Shown here: positions 24,641 to 35,360 of the stretch, in pieces | Position numbering within the stretch: position 1 is the stretch's first letter | How the letters are laid out: each line of letters opens with the position of its first letter | Source of the DNA: Welwitschia mirabilis | Lineage: Eukaryota; Gnetophyta; Gnetopsida; Welwitschiales | Direction of reading: 5' to 3' | Length of the DNA stretch: 64,000 bases | Assembly: GCA_051453625.1 (NCBI GenBank) | Contig: JBOZIK010000001.1 | Coordinates: 135,661,669-135,725,668 of the forward strand | Notes under the pieces: model-generated | What the model was told of the DNA's origin: nothing | What the model saw: only the letters and a program-made list of their open reading frames with translations | Databases searched by the model: none | Position numbers and translations under genes: made by a program

Positions 24641-25324
24641 ATTCGATATATTTATAAAATGATTTTCTTCTAAATTATTTTATAAACTATCTTTGGAAAA
24701 ATTTTATTTTACAAAATCAGACTCTAAAATAATAAACATAGAAGTTTCTTCTTGCTAAATTTTTGATATATTTTGCATACCTATGATTTGCGTACTAGGT
24801 TAAGTTCATAGTCAATAAAAAATTCTCAGATGTTTTATTTAATGAACAACCACTCTCTCTGATATTTTACTTTCTTATCAGAATTTAACATGCCTCGACA
24901 TCCTAAAGTTGTATTTTAATGTGTGTCATCCTTGTGGTCATCTAAACAATATGTCTAGATGATAGAACACATAAAAACTCAAAAACAAAAAACACAAAAA
25001 AATAGAATTACGAAATAATAGATAATGAAAACACTAAAAATAGGTTGTCATCCATCTGAGTCTTCTGGATGATAAAGGGAATGATAGAAAAACACTAATT
25101 TTTAAGAAAGTCAAAAACTCAAGGCACACAGGCCATTGTTATGATGTTTCATCTAGATGATGAAGTGGACGACAGGCCATTTATTTCAAAATGCAAAATG
25201 AAAAATAGAAAAAGAAAAATCTATGCTTCTACTTTAAAAGTACAGTGCTGCTTCAGGCAAATATTTAAACTAAAATTCAAATACTCACCTGAGCAATAAC
25301 AATCCTCAAACTCTAAGCAGCCTT

Positions 25325-25344
25325 CCCTAGAAATGGCACCAAGA
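25325..25344 (-). other. Primer-binding site of element B
   Basis: On the minus strand, directly after the LTR end, TTGGTGCCATTTCTAGGGAA matches the TTGGCGCCGTTGCCGGGGAA type of Athila-like elements apart from transitions. Confidence 0.7.
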
Positions 25345-26643
25345 TGTTGTAGTATGTATTTATGCAAACATTACACTCTTAAGAAGATCCTATCATTTAT
25401 AAATAAATATAGATTTTAAACAACTCAATATACTAATATAGATGGAATTGAGCCAAATTTTGTATTCTTGTTGAAGGCACAGGTGAGAAGAAAGAGAATT
25501 AATTTTAAGAATGAAACACAATGTATCTTTCAAGTAGAAATAAAATGCAATGCAAGAATAATAATGAAAACAAAGTTATGCAAATGAAGTGCAAATCTAA
25601 GCTAAGTGAAACCTCTTTCTGATTACTGAATCAACTTGTCATAGAGATTGGCCCTGTATAATCTAGATTAATTAAAAAATGACATTACTAGATTGAGACC
25701 AACCTAAGATATTAGGTAAGTCAAATAAAATATGAAAATTATGCAAAGGAAATATAATGCACCTAAACTAATAATGCTCAATCTTAACAAAGGTTGCTTT
25801 CATGATCTATATTACTAAAGAAGCTGTCACAGAATTAGAAGTAATATAAACTATAAGGAACATGCAGAAAATAAAGATATAAAAGAAGAATAGAGTTTTG
25901 AATTAGATTCGAATCAACATCCATGTTACAAAATAGTAGCATCTTAATAAAGGATGCATAGCTTAACACTAAGGAAGATGTCTCTCTACAACAATAATGG
26001 ATGAATTTCTGGCCCTTCGATCTCCTATCATGAGAATTTATGGTGCAAGTAAAGATAGGAGTGATTGGGTTTACTGAGGAGAGTGGCCGAGTGGTTTAAA
26101 GTAGCAGACTGTAAATCTGTTGGAGGTTTTCTATGTAGAGTATTTATTAAAAAAATAAACTCTACAAATAGATAAGACTGATAAGGATGAACACAACCCT
26201 AACAACCACGCAAGAAAGTGTGTGATAAATGGCTAGAGTTTGGTGAAGTTTGGTGAAGTGTATATTTGTTGTCATCCTGCTAGTCATCTAGTTGATAGAG
26301 GAGACGATGCCATCTCATAAGAGTTTTACATCAACTATTAGATTGATTCTAATAGGCATCTTCCTTTACTTAACTATTCTGTCATATACACAGTCATTCA
26401 GATGATGAGGTGGACAATAGGTTTTTCTATAGTTCTTCATGTATTACATTAGCCTTCTTATTTGTAAGAATTTTACCATAGATAGGAAATATTATAATTT
26501 ACTCCAAATGTAGGAAGATTGCATGTTTTTATATCATTCATCTTAGTTCTCCATTATCATTGAAATTCAACATAAATCTTTCGAATATTCTATAAAACTA
26601 GTCAAAATACCCTATTGAATACATACAAGTTGGCAACACAACA
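25345..26643 (-). repeat. 5' LTR of element B, carrying a tRNA-Tyr fragment
   Basis: 1299 bp, 62 bp longer than its partner at 11179-12415. The excess corresponds to the tRNA-like insert at 26077-26138. Palindromic TCATCTAG/GGACGA motifs occur at 26271-26311 and 26380-26421, matching those at 12031-12060 and 12141-12183 in the other LTR. Confidence 0.85.
26077..26138 (+). pseudogene. trnY: Truncated organelle-type tRNA-Tyr (GUA) inside an LTR
   Basis: AGGAGAGTGGCCGAGTGG is a 5' acceptor and D-arm of a class II tRNA. CAGACTGTAAATCTG is an anticodon arm with GUA at 26111-26113. TGGAGGTTTTCTATGTAG is a long variable arm. Sequence then reverts to LTR sequence (AGTATTTATT), so the T-arm and 3' acceptor strand are missing and it cannot fold fully. 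A tRNA-Tyr with a long variable arm is bacterial/organellar in type; the wording is closest to what I know of the native plant mitochondrial trnY. Nuclear tRNA-Tyr has a short variable loop and an intron. Confidence 0.85.
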
Positions 26644-26998
26644 AGATACTAGCCATTTTTTATATGAAATTCAATTAAGCCCATATTTGCATTTGATGTA
26701 TTTTTGCATGACAAATCAGAAACATGAGAATTAAGACATTCTAATTAGAAGAACCAGGGGTATTGGGGAGAGAAGGTGGTGGCACTAGCATTTTAAGCTA
26801 GATGATGTTCATATTTTCCATAATTCCTCTGAATGTAATAATTATTTTGAAAATTTTATGGAAATATGATAAGTTCATGACTATTATAGAAAGGTAATAG
26901 AAGACACGTTTTGATAATAAATCAATTATATTAATGTCTTCTATTTAAATAAATTGGTCAAATGACTTGATTAGAATGTCAACTTTTACATGTTAATA
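26644..26998 (-). repeat. 5' LTR of element A, distal part
   Basis: Continues 10154-11178 and aligns to 4836-5189 (shared 'TTTTTTATATGAAATT', 'ACATGAGAATT', 'AGAAGGTGG', 'GATAAGTTCATG'). Followed by AGAGG, the likely right target duplication. Confidence 0.8.
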
Positions 26999-27639
26999 AG
27001 AGGGTTCAAATTCATAATTGTTGGTGACAACTAAAAGATCAGTCTCAAACAATCTAGTCCTAATCAAGAATGTGATTTATGTGATAGATTATAAAACTTT
27101 AGATAAGCATAATAAATATGTCCATTCATGGATAAAACCCTAATGAAATAAAGTATAATTTATTAATAGATAAAAGTAATATACAAATACATACAAGAAA
27201 GTGTTTTGAGACCATCATGTAGTAGTTTAGAATATTTTAGTAAAATTCTATGAAATTTATCAGAACTAGTGAAATTTCTATAAGGGTTTAGAATGTTAAT
27301 ATAACATAGATATAACCAACATTTAAAATCAAAGAGAAATAGAAGTATATTTAAAATATTGAGGATAAATTTAAAGTATTCCTCTAAAATAAATGAGAAA
27401 AACCAAATGGATTTAAGATCAAGATCAATATCTATGTTTCAGGCATAAATATGGGCTTGTGAAAATAGGTTTGCAAACTCAAAAGCAGGAAATTTCCATA
27501 ACCCATCACTAAGGGCTAAACAGCAATTAGCTAGAGACTTTACCTTCAGTAAATGCCTCTTATAGCTTGATACTACATTATATATGAAAAGAGTACTAAA
27601 TATGTACAAATTTGTAGAGCCCAATGGTGTTTCATGAAA
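26999..27639. other. Flanking DNA, no gene assigned
   Basis: AT-rich. The 27439-27714 minus-strand open frame overlaps its right end and may be partly the tail of the kinase pseudogene. Confidence 0.45.
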
Positions 27640-28977
27640 GACAAGAACATAAGTTTTATAGGTAACAAAACAAGTTAGGTAGATCAGAAATTTGATGAGC
27701 TCTTCAGAGATCATAGATTCTTCAAGTTTATCATAGATTACCTAGTCTAGGAATCCTCATAAAAATTATAGCTTCTGTGAGCCTAAGACTTCTCATCTAT
27801 TTAGGAACCTTTAACTGGAGGCCTTTCAACTAAAAGTGTGTCCTCTAAGACCTTTACCACTTCTTTCATTAATAGCCTGGAAAATACTTACTTGTGTATA
27901 CATCAAAAGGCTATTCTTAGAACTCTTTCTTCTTGACCCCAATTGACATTTCCAGCAATTCTACTATCAGTCAAGTTCTACAAATTTCCACTCTAGTATT
28001 CATTTAAAGTCCATTTACAAATCCCCATTATTACCAAATCCATTGAAGTGATTTCCCTTACTAATGATCCGTTGAAGTCACATCATCCCAAAGGTGTAAA
28101 CATCTTTTTCAGCATCTATCTTAGAAGTAGATTAGCATTGATAAAATGCCCTCTCAAATTAGTCTTCTAAGACCATATTCTACAAAATTTGGATAAAAAT
28201 TGTCAAGAACAAAACATTCTCTAACTTAAGGTTAGAAAGGGTAATGCATTCATGGCACCTAAAATGCAGATATGTAATGGCACAAGCACTTCTAAAAGCA
28301 ATAGAAAACCTTCTTTCCCAATGAAACTTCTTCCCTTACTTTGAGCTTGTAAAGTGCCACTGGTATAGAGAATCATTTACTACAAACTCATAAAGTAGCA
28401 ATGCATGTTCATTTTTAGAGCAAAAGACACAGAACAATACCATCTTATTATGCCTGGTACTCCCCAGTACTCTTAGTGCCTTACTGAGTTCCTTCTCATT
28501 CATTTTGATATCCAGCTTCTTAATAGTCAATCTATGATTAGGAAGACTTCCCAAGAAGACAATCAGACTAAGAGTATTGTAAAACTTGTCAGTCAAACAT
28601 ATAACCTTAGAGTAGGTAATACTCACTAGACTTGTGAAGTGAAAATCTTTCAAGGAGTCATTTAATGTGGGAATCCTTTTTCTTATTATGCTTGTGTAAA
28701 GAACATTATAACCAATACAGAAATGAATGATTACAAAGAAAATTACAATTGACAAACCAACATGTAATGAAATGCAAAACTTATAAATCTTTTCAAGCCT
28801 TACAGAAGAAGAAGAAGAAGAAGAAGAAGAAGAAGAAGAAGAAGAAGAAGAAGAAGAAGAAGAAGAATAAGAATATGACCAAAATGAAGGATAGTTTAGA
28901 GACCTAAAACTTGGGGCAAGAGAGGCCACACTAGGAATTTGAATCAATACTACTTGGCATTGATTTAAGTTTTTCAA
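27640..28977 (-). pseudogene. Receptor-like kinase pseudogene
   Basis: The minus strand from 28977 opens with an N-terminal part, a long Ser run encoded by TCT repeats, then a hydrophobic segment (VGLSIVIFFVIIHFCIGYNV) fitting a membrane helix. The kinase N-lobe follows: LPNHRLTIKKLDIK (ATP-binding Lys), LRVLGSTRHNKMV and HALLLYEFVVNDSLYQW. This 213-codon frame stops at 28336. The C-lobe continues in other frames: HWERRFSIAFRSACAITYLH, then LSNLKLENVLF where HRDLKxxN is expected, KIDAEKDVYTFGMM, and EELIKFL near the end. The catalytic Asp is Asn, so the parent may already have been a pseudokinase. Such proteins sit in the plasma membrane and signal; this copy is dead. The subfamily is not resolved. 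Confidence 0.75.
28804..28867. repeat. (GAA)21 microsatellite
   Basis: About 21 uninterrupted GAA units. On the minus strand this is the TCT run coding poly-Ser in the kinase pseudogene. The purity suggests continuing slippage after the gene died. Confidence 0.97.
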
Positions 28978-29136
28978 TTTATTTTGTGGATAAGGTTGTT
29001 GATTTTAACTGTCAATATAGTTTCTCAATTTTCTAAATAAATATACTAAAGAATCCATTCTTAAAGTAATTAAAATCTAATCACATATTATATGTTTCTA
29101 TTAATTAGTGTTTCTATTAATCTCTGATTCTCTCTA

Positions 29137-29220
29137 TATATGTGTCTGTGTATGTGTGTGTGCATGCATGTGCGGGGGTGTATACATACACACACACATG
29201 TGTGTGTGTATGTACATATA
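29137..29220. repeat. TG/CA microsatellite with a perfect 32-bp palindrome
   Basis: Mixed TG and CA runs. 29183-29214 is a perfect palindrome with 16-bp arms and no spacer (left arm TACATACACACACACA). Confidence 0.92.
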
Positions 29221-30960
29221 TTTTAAATTCTATTTCTGATAATAGATTTTCCTAGGATGGCATTTTCAATTTTCTAGTTAGGGACATGTTGGTTCAATTT
29301 CTTGGAATTAACAAGCATGCAATAGCAAGTTGTGCTTGTTAATAGAAAGTGATTATCAATTATCATTTTATTTCTTCTTATGAGTGCTTTATTTGAGTTT
29401 AAAACTATGTTATTTCATATTGTATTACATTCCTAGTTAAGGGGAGTTTTATGTTGATAAAATTCAAGTTTATCAATGTGATTATTTAATCCAACTGATG
29501 CCTATCCATTTTTTAAAGGTTCTACTATGTTTTCTGATGGATTAGAAACATCTAAAGGATTGAGTTACATGTAAAATAGACACTTGTATCTCACAAGGAC
29601 TAAAGTCTCTTTTCTTTTTCTTTTTCCTTTTTTTTTTTTGGTTTTGATGCAAGGATGACACTAGAAAAGATTTGGTTAGTAAAACTTAAGCACTATTAAG
29701 ATTCTAAGCAAATACTTTTTAAAAGAGTAATTCCCAAGCTGGGTAGCAACTTGTGCTGATTTGAATACTCTGCAAACAATAAAATCCATTAAATAGATTT
29801 TAGAAGTGCTAGAAGAAAGAGAACTACCCATGATTTAACTGTTAGAAGGAAGCATGCAAACTCTAGTTAGATTAACATGTTTATTAGAACCATGACTAAA
29901 CTACAGGATACAAACTACTATGCATTAAGCAGCATGGATGTTCAACCCCCAACAAGACTTAGGAAAATTAATGTAGATTCCTTGATAATTGCAATATCAT
30001 TATTAACAAGGTAATTGTTTATATGAAATTCGAAATAAATTGATATCATGCAAGCAAGTGTTGTATATGTGGTTATATAAATGTCTTGATATTATTATCA
30101 AATTTTTAGAAAATGGTTTCTTTGAATGATAACTAAAAGATGAATGAGACTTTCATCATGCAATTAAAAGCATAAAATAGTGTCCTCTCAAGCTTAGAGA
30201 TGCCAAAGAATTTTTCAAAGAAAAGTTCTCATGACTTGGAAACTAGATTGACATGTGAATGATGGTGAAAATGATTGAATTAGTTTTTTAAACTTTTTTT
30301 TAGACTTGTTGTGAAACTACTATTGTGTCTATGTGCCTAATTTCTCCTCATTCATAGCACTACTAATACAAGCCTATAATCCCTTATGTATAAGGCTAAT
30401 ACAATGTGCTTTAGTTCCTTTCATATGAATTTAAGAAACATAGGAGGTGGACCAATAAGTGCCTGAAGTCATAAGTGCCTCCAGTCTATCCTATAATACA
30501 CTTTATTCCCTTTAGTGTCTCTAGATGGATTGAACAAATCCACTTACCATCTTGCCTTACTGTCTTAAGGACTCCTAGACTAAATCTATCTTTTATCTTT
30601 CTCTTAGTGTCTTGAGTTTATCTTGGTGCCATTGTGAAATAACTATTACCATTTTATTCCCTTAAGTGCCTCCATTCTCTCCCATAATACACATTGTTTC
30701 CTTCAATGTTTTTAAATGGATTGAACAAATCCTCTTACCATATTGTCTTATTCAAGAGTAATACTTTATTATAATTTGTCATTTATTATTCTATGCTTCT
30801 ATAAATAAATACTTTCATATCTTTTTGTATCTAACTTTCATATCCTTTTGTATCTAATTTTTTTTTTTTTTGGTATCTAACCTTTTTCAGTGAGCAAGCA
30901 AAATGGTAATGGTTCTCGTCTGAGAATCTTTGAATCATCAGCTTTAATTCACTCGCCATT
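29221..30960. other. Intergenic DNA, no gene assigned
   Basis: AT-rich with T-runs at 29628-29639 and 30859-30870. It holds the direct repeat described at 30472-30750. Nothing coding recognised on either strand. Confidence 0.45.
30472..30750. repeat. Spaced direct repeat (~88 bp, offset 191)
   Basis: TAAGTGCCTCCAG... at 30472-30560 recurs as TAAGTGCCTCCAT... at 30663-30750. Shared wording includes ATAATACAC, 'TGGATTGAACAAATCC' and 'CTTACCAT'. GTGAAACTACTATT (30311) and GTGAAATAACTATT (30635) suggest that the repeated block is longer and decayed. Confidence 0.75.
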
Positions 30961-31178
30961 TTGTTAGTTTATTATTTAATTTCGCAGATTGTTGTTTTTA
31001 GGGTCTGGGAGTTAAATGGCACCCTAGAGGAGCCCTTCCATCCATTTTCCAATTGGGCACTGGCCATTTTCCAACTCGCTACAAATCAATGTCCTTTGCC
31101 CTCCCATCCACGACAAGAAATACCTTTCTTCATTAAAAACCTGCATCTTTTGTAGCGTCAAATTCTGCCACCTCAGAA

Positions 31179-31681
31179 ATGTCAATATCAAAGAGCTCGA
31201 AGTTCCTTTAGTTCATAAACATTAGAATCCGTGTGACAATCCAAGACGGTAGGTAGGTGGTCGGTAAGTTCATGGCCTCCGACAGGCACATGAAACTCAT
31301 CTTTAGCAACTGCAAGGAATTCCACTGTTTGCCCCCGGAAAAAGGCTCATCCAACAAAAATGAAGAATACGAAGACCAAAGAACCCTAGGTCTTATACTC
31401 CTCCATGGTAAGAAAGTAGTTTCGACGACCGTGTTGGGCTCACCTCCACCGGATAAGTCGCGTAGTAAGGCATAGTGCAGGAATCGATGCAGGGCCACGG
31501 AATGCCCACCGTGCCACTCAAGCAGACACAACCGAGGATCACGACCCTTGTCCACAATGACGAAGGCCCATCGCCTAGCATCATGTACTTGCAGATCTCG
31601 GCTCCATCGGTCATGTATTCGATGCTAATGCGTCTGTTCCCACTCTGCTTCTCGACACAAGGAATCCCAATGAACGAGTAA
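31179..31681 (+). pseudogene. SmB (spliceosomal Sm core protein) retropseudogene
   Basis: One nearly continuous frame from ATG 31179 matches plant small nuclear ribonucleoprotein-associated protein B. It has a start MSISKSSK, then IRVTIQDGR, VGKFMASDRHMKLIFSNCKEF (Sm1), RTLGLILLHGKKVVSTTV (Sm2) and SPPPDKSRSKA. Stops at codons 11 (31209) and 26 (31254) both replace Gln. A TAG at 31473 and a frame change lead into the GRAAGRGVP-like tail, still recognisable to MRLFP and STQGIPM before TAA near 31679. No introns interrupt it, so it was probably reverse-transcribed. SmB is a ring subunit of U1, U2, U4 and U5 snRNPs in the nucleus. This copy lacks a usable start region. The stretch is much more GC-rich than its surroundings. 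Confidence 0.88.
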
Positions 31682-34303
31682 TCTTTAGCTGTAATTTACT
31701 TCTTTTAACATTAGCGTAAACTCAATCCGTCACCGCCATTTCCATTTTCTAATTTCTTGGAATCCTTTTACGTGTTTCGTAAATATGCAGATAGCCTTTA
31801 GCGTAATGACTAACATTTATATGCAGCACAGTCATAAAAATAATTTAAGTTGTGTTAATTAAGCTGCATGTTTTTCTGGAGACCACCGACATGGATCCTG
31901 TAATATGAAACCATGTATGGGACATTATGCAATTGTGTTGACAACATATCCAATGGAAGAAGCTGATATTCTAAGTGGGATTGGAAAAAGGAGAGTGAAG
32001 AGCTACAGTGGATTAGTTCTTTGTTTCATATGAAATCATGGTTCGCGGATGGATTCGTAGTAATTGTCCGTGCGAAAAAGAAGAAGGTTTATAGAAAATA
32101 TAAATAGTGAAATAGAAAGTGGTGATGCAATTGAAATCGAAAATAACTAATCCGAAGATTTTTTTTCAAAGAGATGCTTATATGATTGCTTAAATCTTTT
32201 TTTTCTTTTTTTTTTTCTTACTTGACAGTTAAATTAATGTGTTTATTATTGCATTTTTTCATACAACAAAATTGGTATTGGAAGTTTGAGTGTTGAAACA
32301 TAGAAGTAAACGAGGAGTATAATGGATGCATCTACTTTAATATTCCTTAGGACAAGAAGGAGCTATTAAGGGTGTGACTCTTGTAGTGCTTGCTCTAAAA
32401 ATGGTTTAATAATTGGTACTATTGTTTCAAAAGTGCAAATGATGATGTGTATCATACCAAGATTTTTTTCTTGGAGCTGAGCGATAAATAGAAGAAATTG
32501 GGAATTACTAATATAGCATTAAGCCTAGCCATACTTGAAGAAGTATTTCTAAAGGTGTGACTCTTTTAGTGCTTGCTCTAGAAATGGTTTAATAACTAGT
32601 ACTATTGTTTCAAAAGTGCAAATGATGATGTGTAATCATATCAAAATAAATTTTCAGAGTTGAGCAATAAATAGAAAAAGTTGGGAATAGCTGATATAGC
32701 ATTAAGCCTCACCACACTTAAAGAAGTATTTCTAAACATTACAAGGAAAGTTGAAGTTAAAAATGCAGAGTCTAAAGGATGTTTTTTAATGCTTATTTTA
32801 CCCTTTGAGGTGACATAAAGACTTGTTCTTGCAATTAGAAATACTAAAAATTGATTTAAATTTCAATAACCTAATAAATGCAAGATTCACTAAATATTTG
32901 TGGTTAAATATTTTTCAAACCTGATCATTTCTACTAAATTGTGAGAAATTGAAAATGTTTAGTCATTTGTTTCCTTATTATTTTTTGTGCTTCTTCTTAG
33001 AATGAAATTAGATTATCTATCCATTGATCGATTGTGAATTTTCTTATGTAGTAATTTGATTTCAAAACATGAGTCTTGTAACCAACTTCGAAATAGTATA
33101 AGCTTCTCCTTTTTTGAATGAAAACCATATACCATTGTTTTGATTTTGTTTATGTCATTTGTGTAGGAGATAGCTTAAACTATAGCCCTCTTCCACTATA
33201 TTTGCTAATTAGAATCTTCCATCATCATATATCGTTAAAGTGGGTATTGTAAACACTAATCTTTCAAAAGTATTTTATATGCTCCAATTTAAAGTCTCTA
33301 TCATTTTGGGTGTCGGTTAGGTTGCAGTTTGCTAAGATATCATGAACATCATCAAAAGAACACCCTAAAGATGTTGTGGTAGAATTCTATTGAAGCACTA
33401 GTGAAAATAGCTCTGTTAGCATATCTAAACATTCAAATGGTATATCAATGTCGATAAATGAATAAACATAGGGGAGCTTAAAAGAATTAGTCACACATGT
33501 TCTATTGAGAGGGATAAAAATGTGATCATGGGAAACATAACAGACACAAAAATATGTCAGCTGCTTCAAAAAAAAAAAATTGTTGAGACTATCAATACCC
33601 TAGCTATCATAGCCATTGAAATAGGAATAAATAATATTTACAACTATGTATTATTAATTCTTCCTTAGTGGATTGCTATTGTTAGTAGAGCAATGTATAG
33701 AATGGAATTTTCCCCTTCAATTCTAATATCACTAGATTCTAATTTTTATGTACATATTTAAAATGTTTGTATTCTTTTCTTTACCATTATTATAATAGTA
33801 TACGTTTCATTACTTTTTGTAATCATCATTCATCTTGTATTCCATTAGCTTTTGTCATTTTAAAATAATGTGATACTATTTCATAACTAGAAACCTATTG
33901 GTCTAGTAAACCTCATAGAATTTCATACTTCAAAATCTTATTTTGTTTTTATTAAATGTAAATGGTTACTATTCAATAATTATATAATAAAAAAGACTAT
34001 TAAGAAATTGTTGAATTTTGGTGTGGGATATTAAAACTTAGAATTTGGAAATCAAATTTGATTATAATATTTTAAGTATTATGCTTATTCTAGTTGTTAG
34101 GCATACTAAAGTGATGTTGCTTTGATACATTATCTTGATTTGTCCCCTTTGCATTACTCTTACTATCTATCTTGTGTCATAATATGTGATTTGATGTGAC
34201 CATCATTACTTTGTATTTATTTTTTTTATTTAATATGTCTTTGTTTTACTTAGGTAAATAGCTTTGGTTTTTGTATAGTGTCAACATAGGTTATAGTAAA
34301 ATC
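31682..34303. other. Intergenic DNA, no gene assigned
   Basis: AT-rich. Contains a 183-bp tandem duplication (32371-32736). The minus-strand 60-codon frame at 33387-33569 is unremarkable. I recognise no protein or RNA. Confidence 0.45.
32371..32736. repeat. Two tandem copies of a ~183-bp unit
   Basis: GGTGTGACTCTTGTAGTGCT at 32371 recurs as GGTGTGACTCTTTTAGTGCT at 32554. Similarity continues through 'CAAAAGTGCAAATGATGATG', 'GCATTAAGCCT' and 'AAGTATTTCTAAA'. Confidence 0.93.
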
Positions 34304-35260
34304 TGTTTCACAAAAAGCAAGGGGAGTTATCCCACATTGATTAGATGGAATGGAATACCATCCACTCCAATTATAAAAGATTGTACATAGTCACAATTAA
34401 TGTGGTTAGATGCATAAATGAGTGATACCTCTTTAAAGGAGATGAATGAAGTGCTACCAAGTTAAAGACTCAATTTGTTATTGTTTTAATAGTTCTTTAC
34501 TTTTGCTTGAAAGATTCATCAATGCTTCATTTCAACTTCAACTTTGATAGATGCTTTAGTATATTTAACAATTTATGCTTGATCATGATTCATTCTTCAA
34601 TTTTAGGTTCTTTTAATGATTCAATACATTTAGTTTTATGAAAGATAATGTAATGGAAGATCCTTTCAATGAATAAGAAATAATTTAAGTCATACTTGAG
34701 GAATTTGATCAAGCTCAACAATCTTTAAAGCTTTAAACAAGGATTTGAGAATTTGAAGACATTATCGAGACATTTCATTAAAAGAGAGAAATATTTTTAT
34801 ATTTCTTAAAATATCTCAAAATAATGATGTTTTTTAAAAGCACCTTTGAAGTGTTTGCAATGATCTATATGCATAGATAGTTATCTTAGCCACTAAATTT
34901 CATCATTATAAAGCATTTTTTATGGTATTTGAACATAGGTTTTATAATGATTTTCAGTAGAGATGTCTATCAAACTCCATAGACATCTATAACTTTTAAA
35001 ATAGAGATCTTTCAAAATTTAGAGACGTCTGGTAACTATATAAACATATGCAAAATCTAAAGGAGTTTTAGTAAAGACATTTATAAGATATCAGAGACAT
35101 CTTTAAAATCTTAAAAATGTCTTTTGTCAATGAAATTACATCCCATAAAGACATCTAATACCTCAAAGGCACTTTTGCACCTCGGAGACATCTCAGGCTT
35201 TAAAAACATCTTCAATTCAATCAAGAAAATTACAGAGGCTTATCAACCTTCTATTAATAA
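34304..35260 (+). repeat. 5' LTR of copia E1
   Basis: Starts before TTATCCCACATTGATTAGAT, a phrase common near the start of plant copia LTRs, and ends before the primer site at 35263. It aligns with 61930-62955 (shared 'TTAGATGGAATG', 'ACATAGTCACAAT', 'GATGCATAAATGA', 'GAAATAATT'). The right third carries many AGACATCT-type octamers. The left edge is approximate. Confidence 0.7.
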
Positions 35261-35262
35261 AA

Positions 35263-35274
35263 TGGTATGAGAGC
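35263..35274 (+). other. Primer-binding site of copia E1 (initiator tRNA-Met type)
   Basis: TGGTATGAGAGC differs by one base from TGGTATCAGAGC, the usual copia primer site complementary to initiator tRNA-Met. Confidence 0.85.
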
Positions 35275-35360
35275 ATAGAAGTTTAATAGATAACTTTAGA
35301 ATCTAGGTCTATTGATATTTCTTATTAAAATAAAGTTTTCTTCAATTCATTTTTGAAGTC

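Larger units (their letters stand above)
11179..26643 (-). mobile_element. Athila/Tat-like gypsy element B nested in element A
   Basis: A full-length, decayed element of about 15.5 kb with LTRs at 11179-12415 and 25345-26643, both running TGTTGT...ACAACA. Minus-strand order is PBS, gag, protease, RT, RNase H, integrase, then a long 3' region with an extra open frame. The flanks AAACG (11174-11178) and AGATA (26644-26648) both correspond to AGATG at the matching place in element A's other LTR (near 4834), which fits a 5-bp target duplication that has since mutated. Three 100-N gaps and one 10-N gap lie inside it. Confidence 0.85.
3825..26998 (-). mobile_element. Gypsy-type LTR retrotransposon A, interrupted by element B
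   Basis: Minus-strand element with 3' LTR 3825-5189, internal region 5190-10153, and a 5' LTR split into 10154-11178 and 26644-26998 by element B. Flanking 5-mers AAAGG (3820-3824) and AGAGG (26999-27003) match 4 of 5 and look like a decayed target duplication. Only gag and protease are readable inside; RT, RNase H and integrase are missing, so it was internally deleted or was non-autonomous. The primer site resembles the TTTTGGCGCCG type used by Athila-like elements. Without B the element is about 7.7 kb. Confidence 0.8.

Noticed and set aside
26077-26138. Functional nuclear tRNA gene
   Set aside because: The T-arm and 3' acceptor strand are missing, and the variable arm is of organellar type.
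31208-31614. Antisense frames of 115 and 73 codons opposite SmB
   Set aside because: Shadows of the GC-rich SmB pseudogene; they have no independent match or start context.
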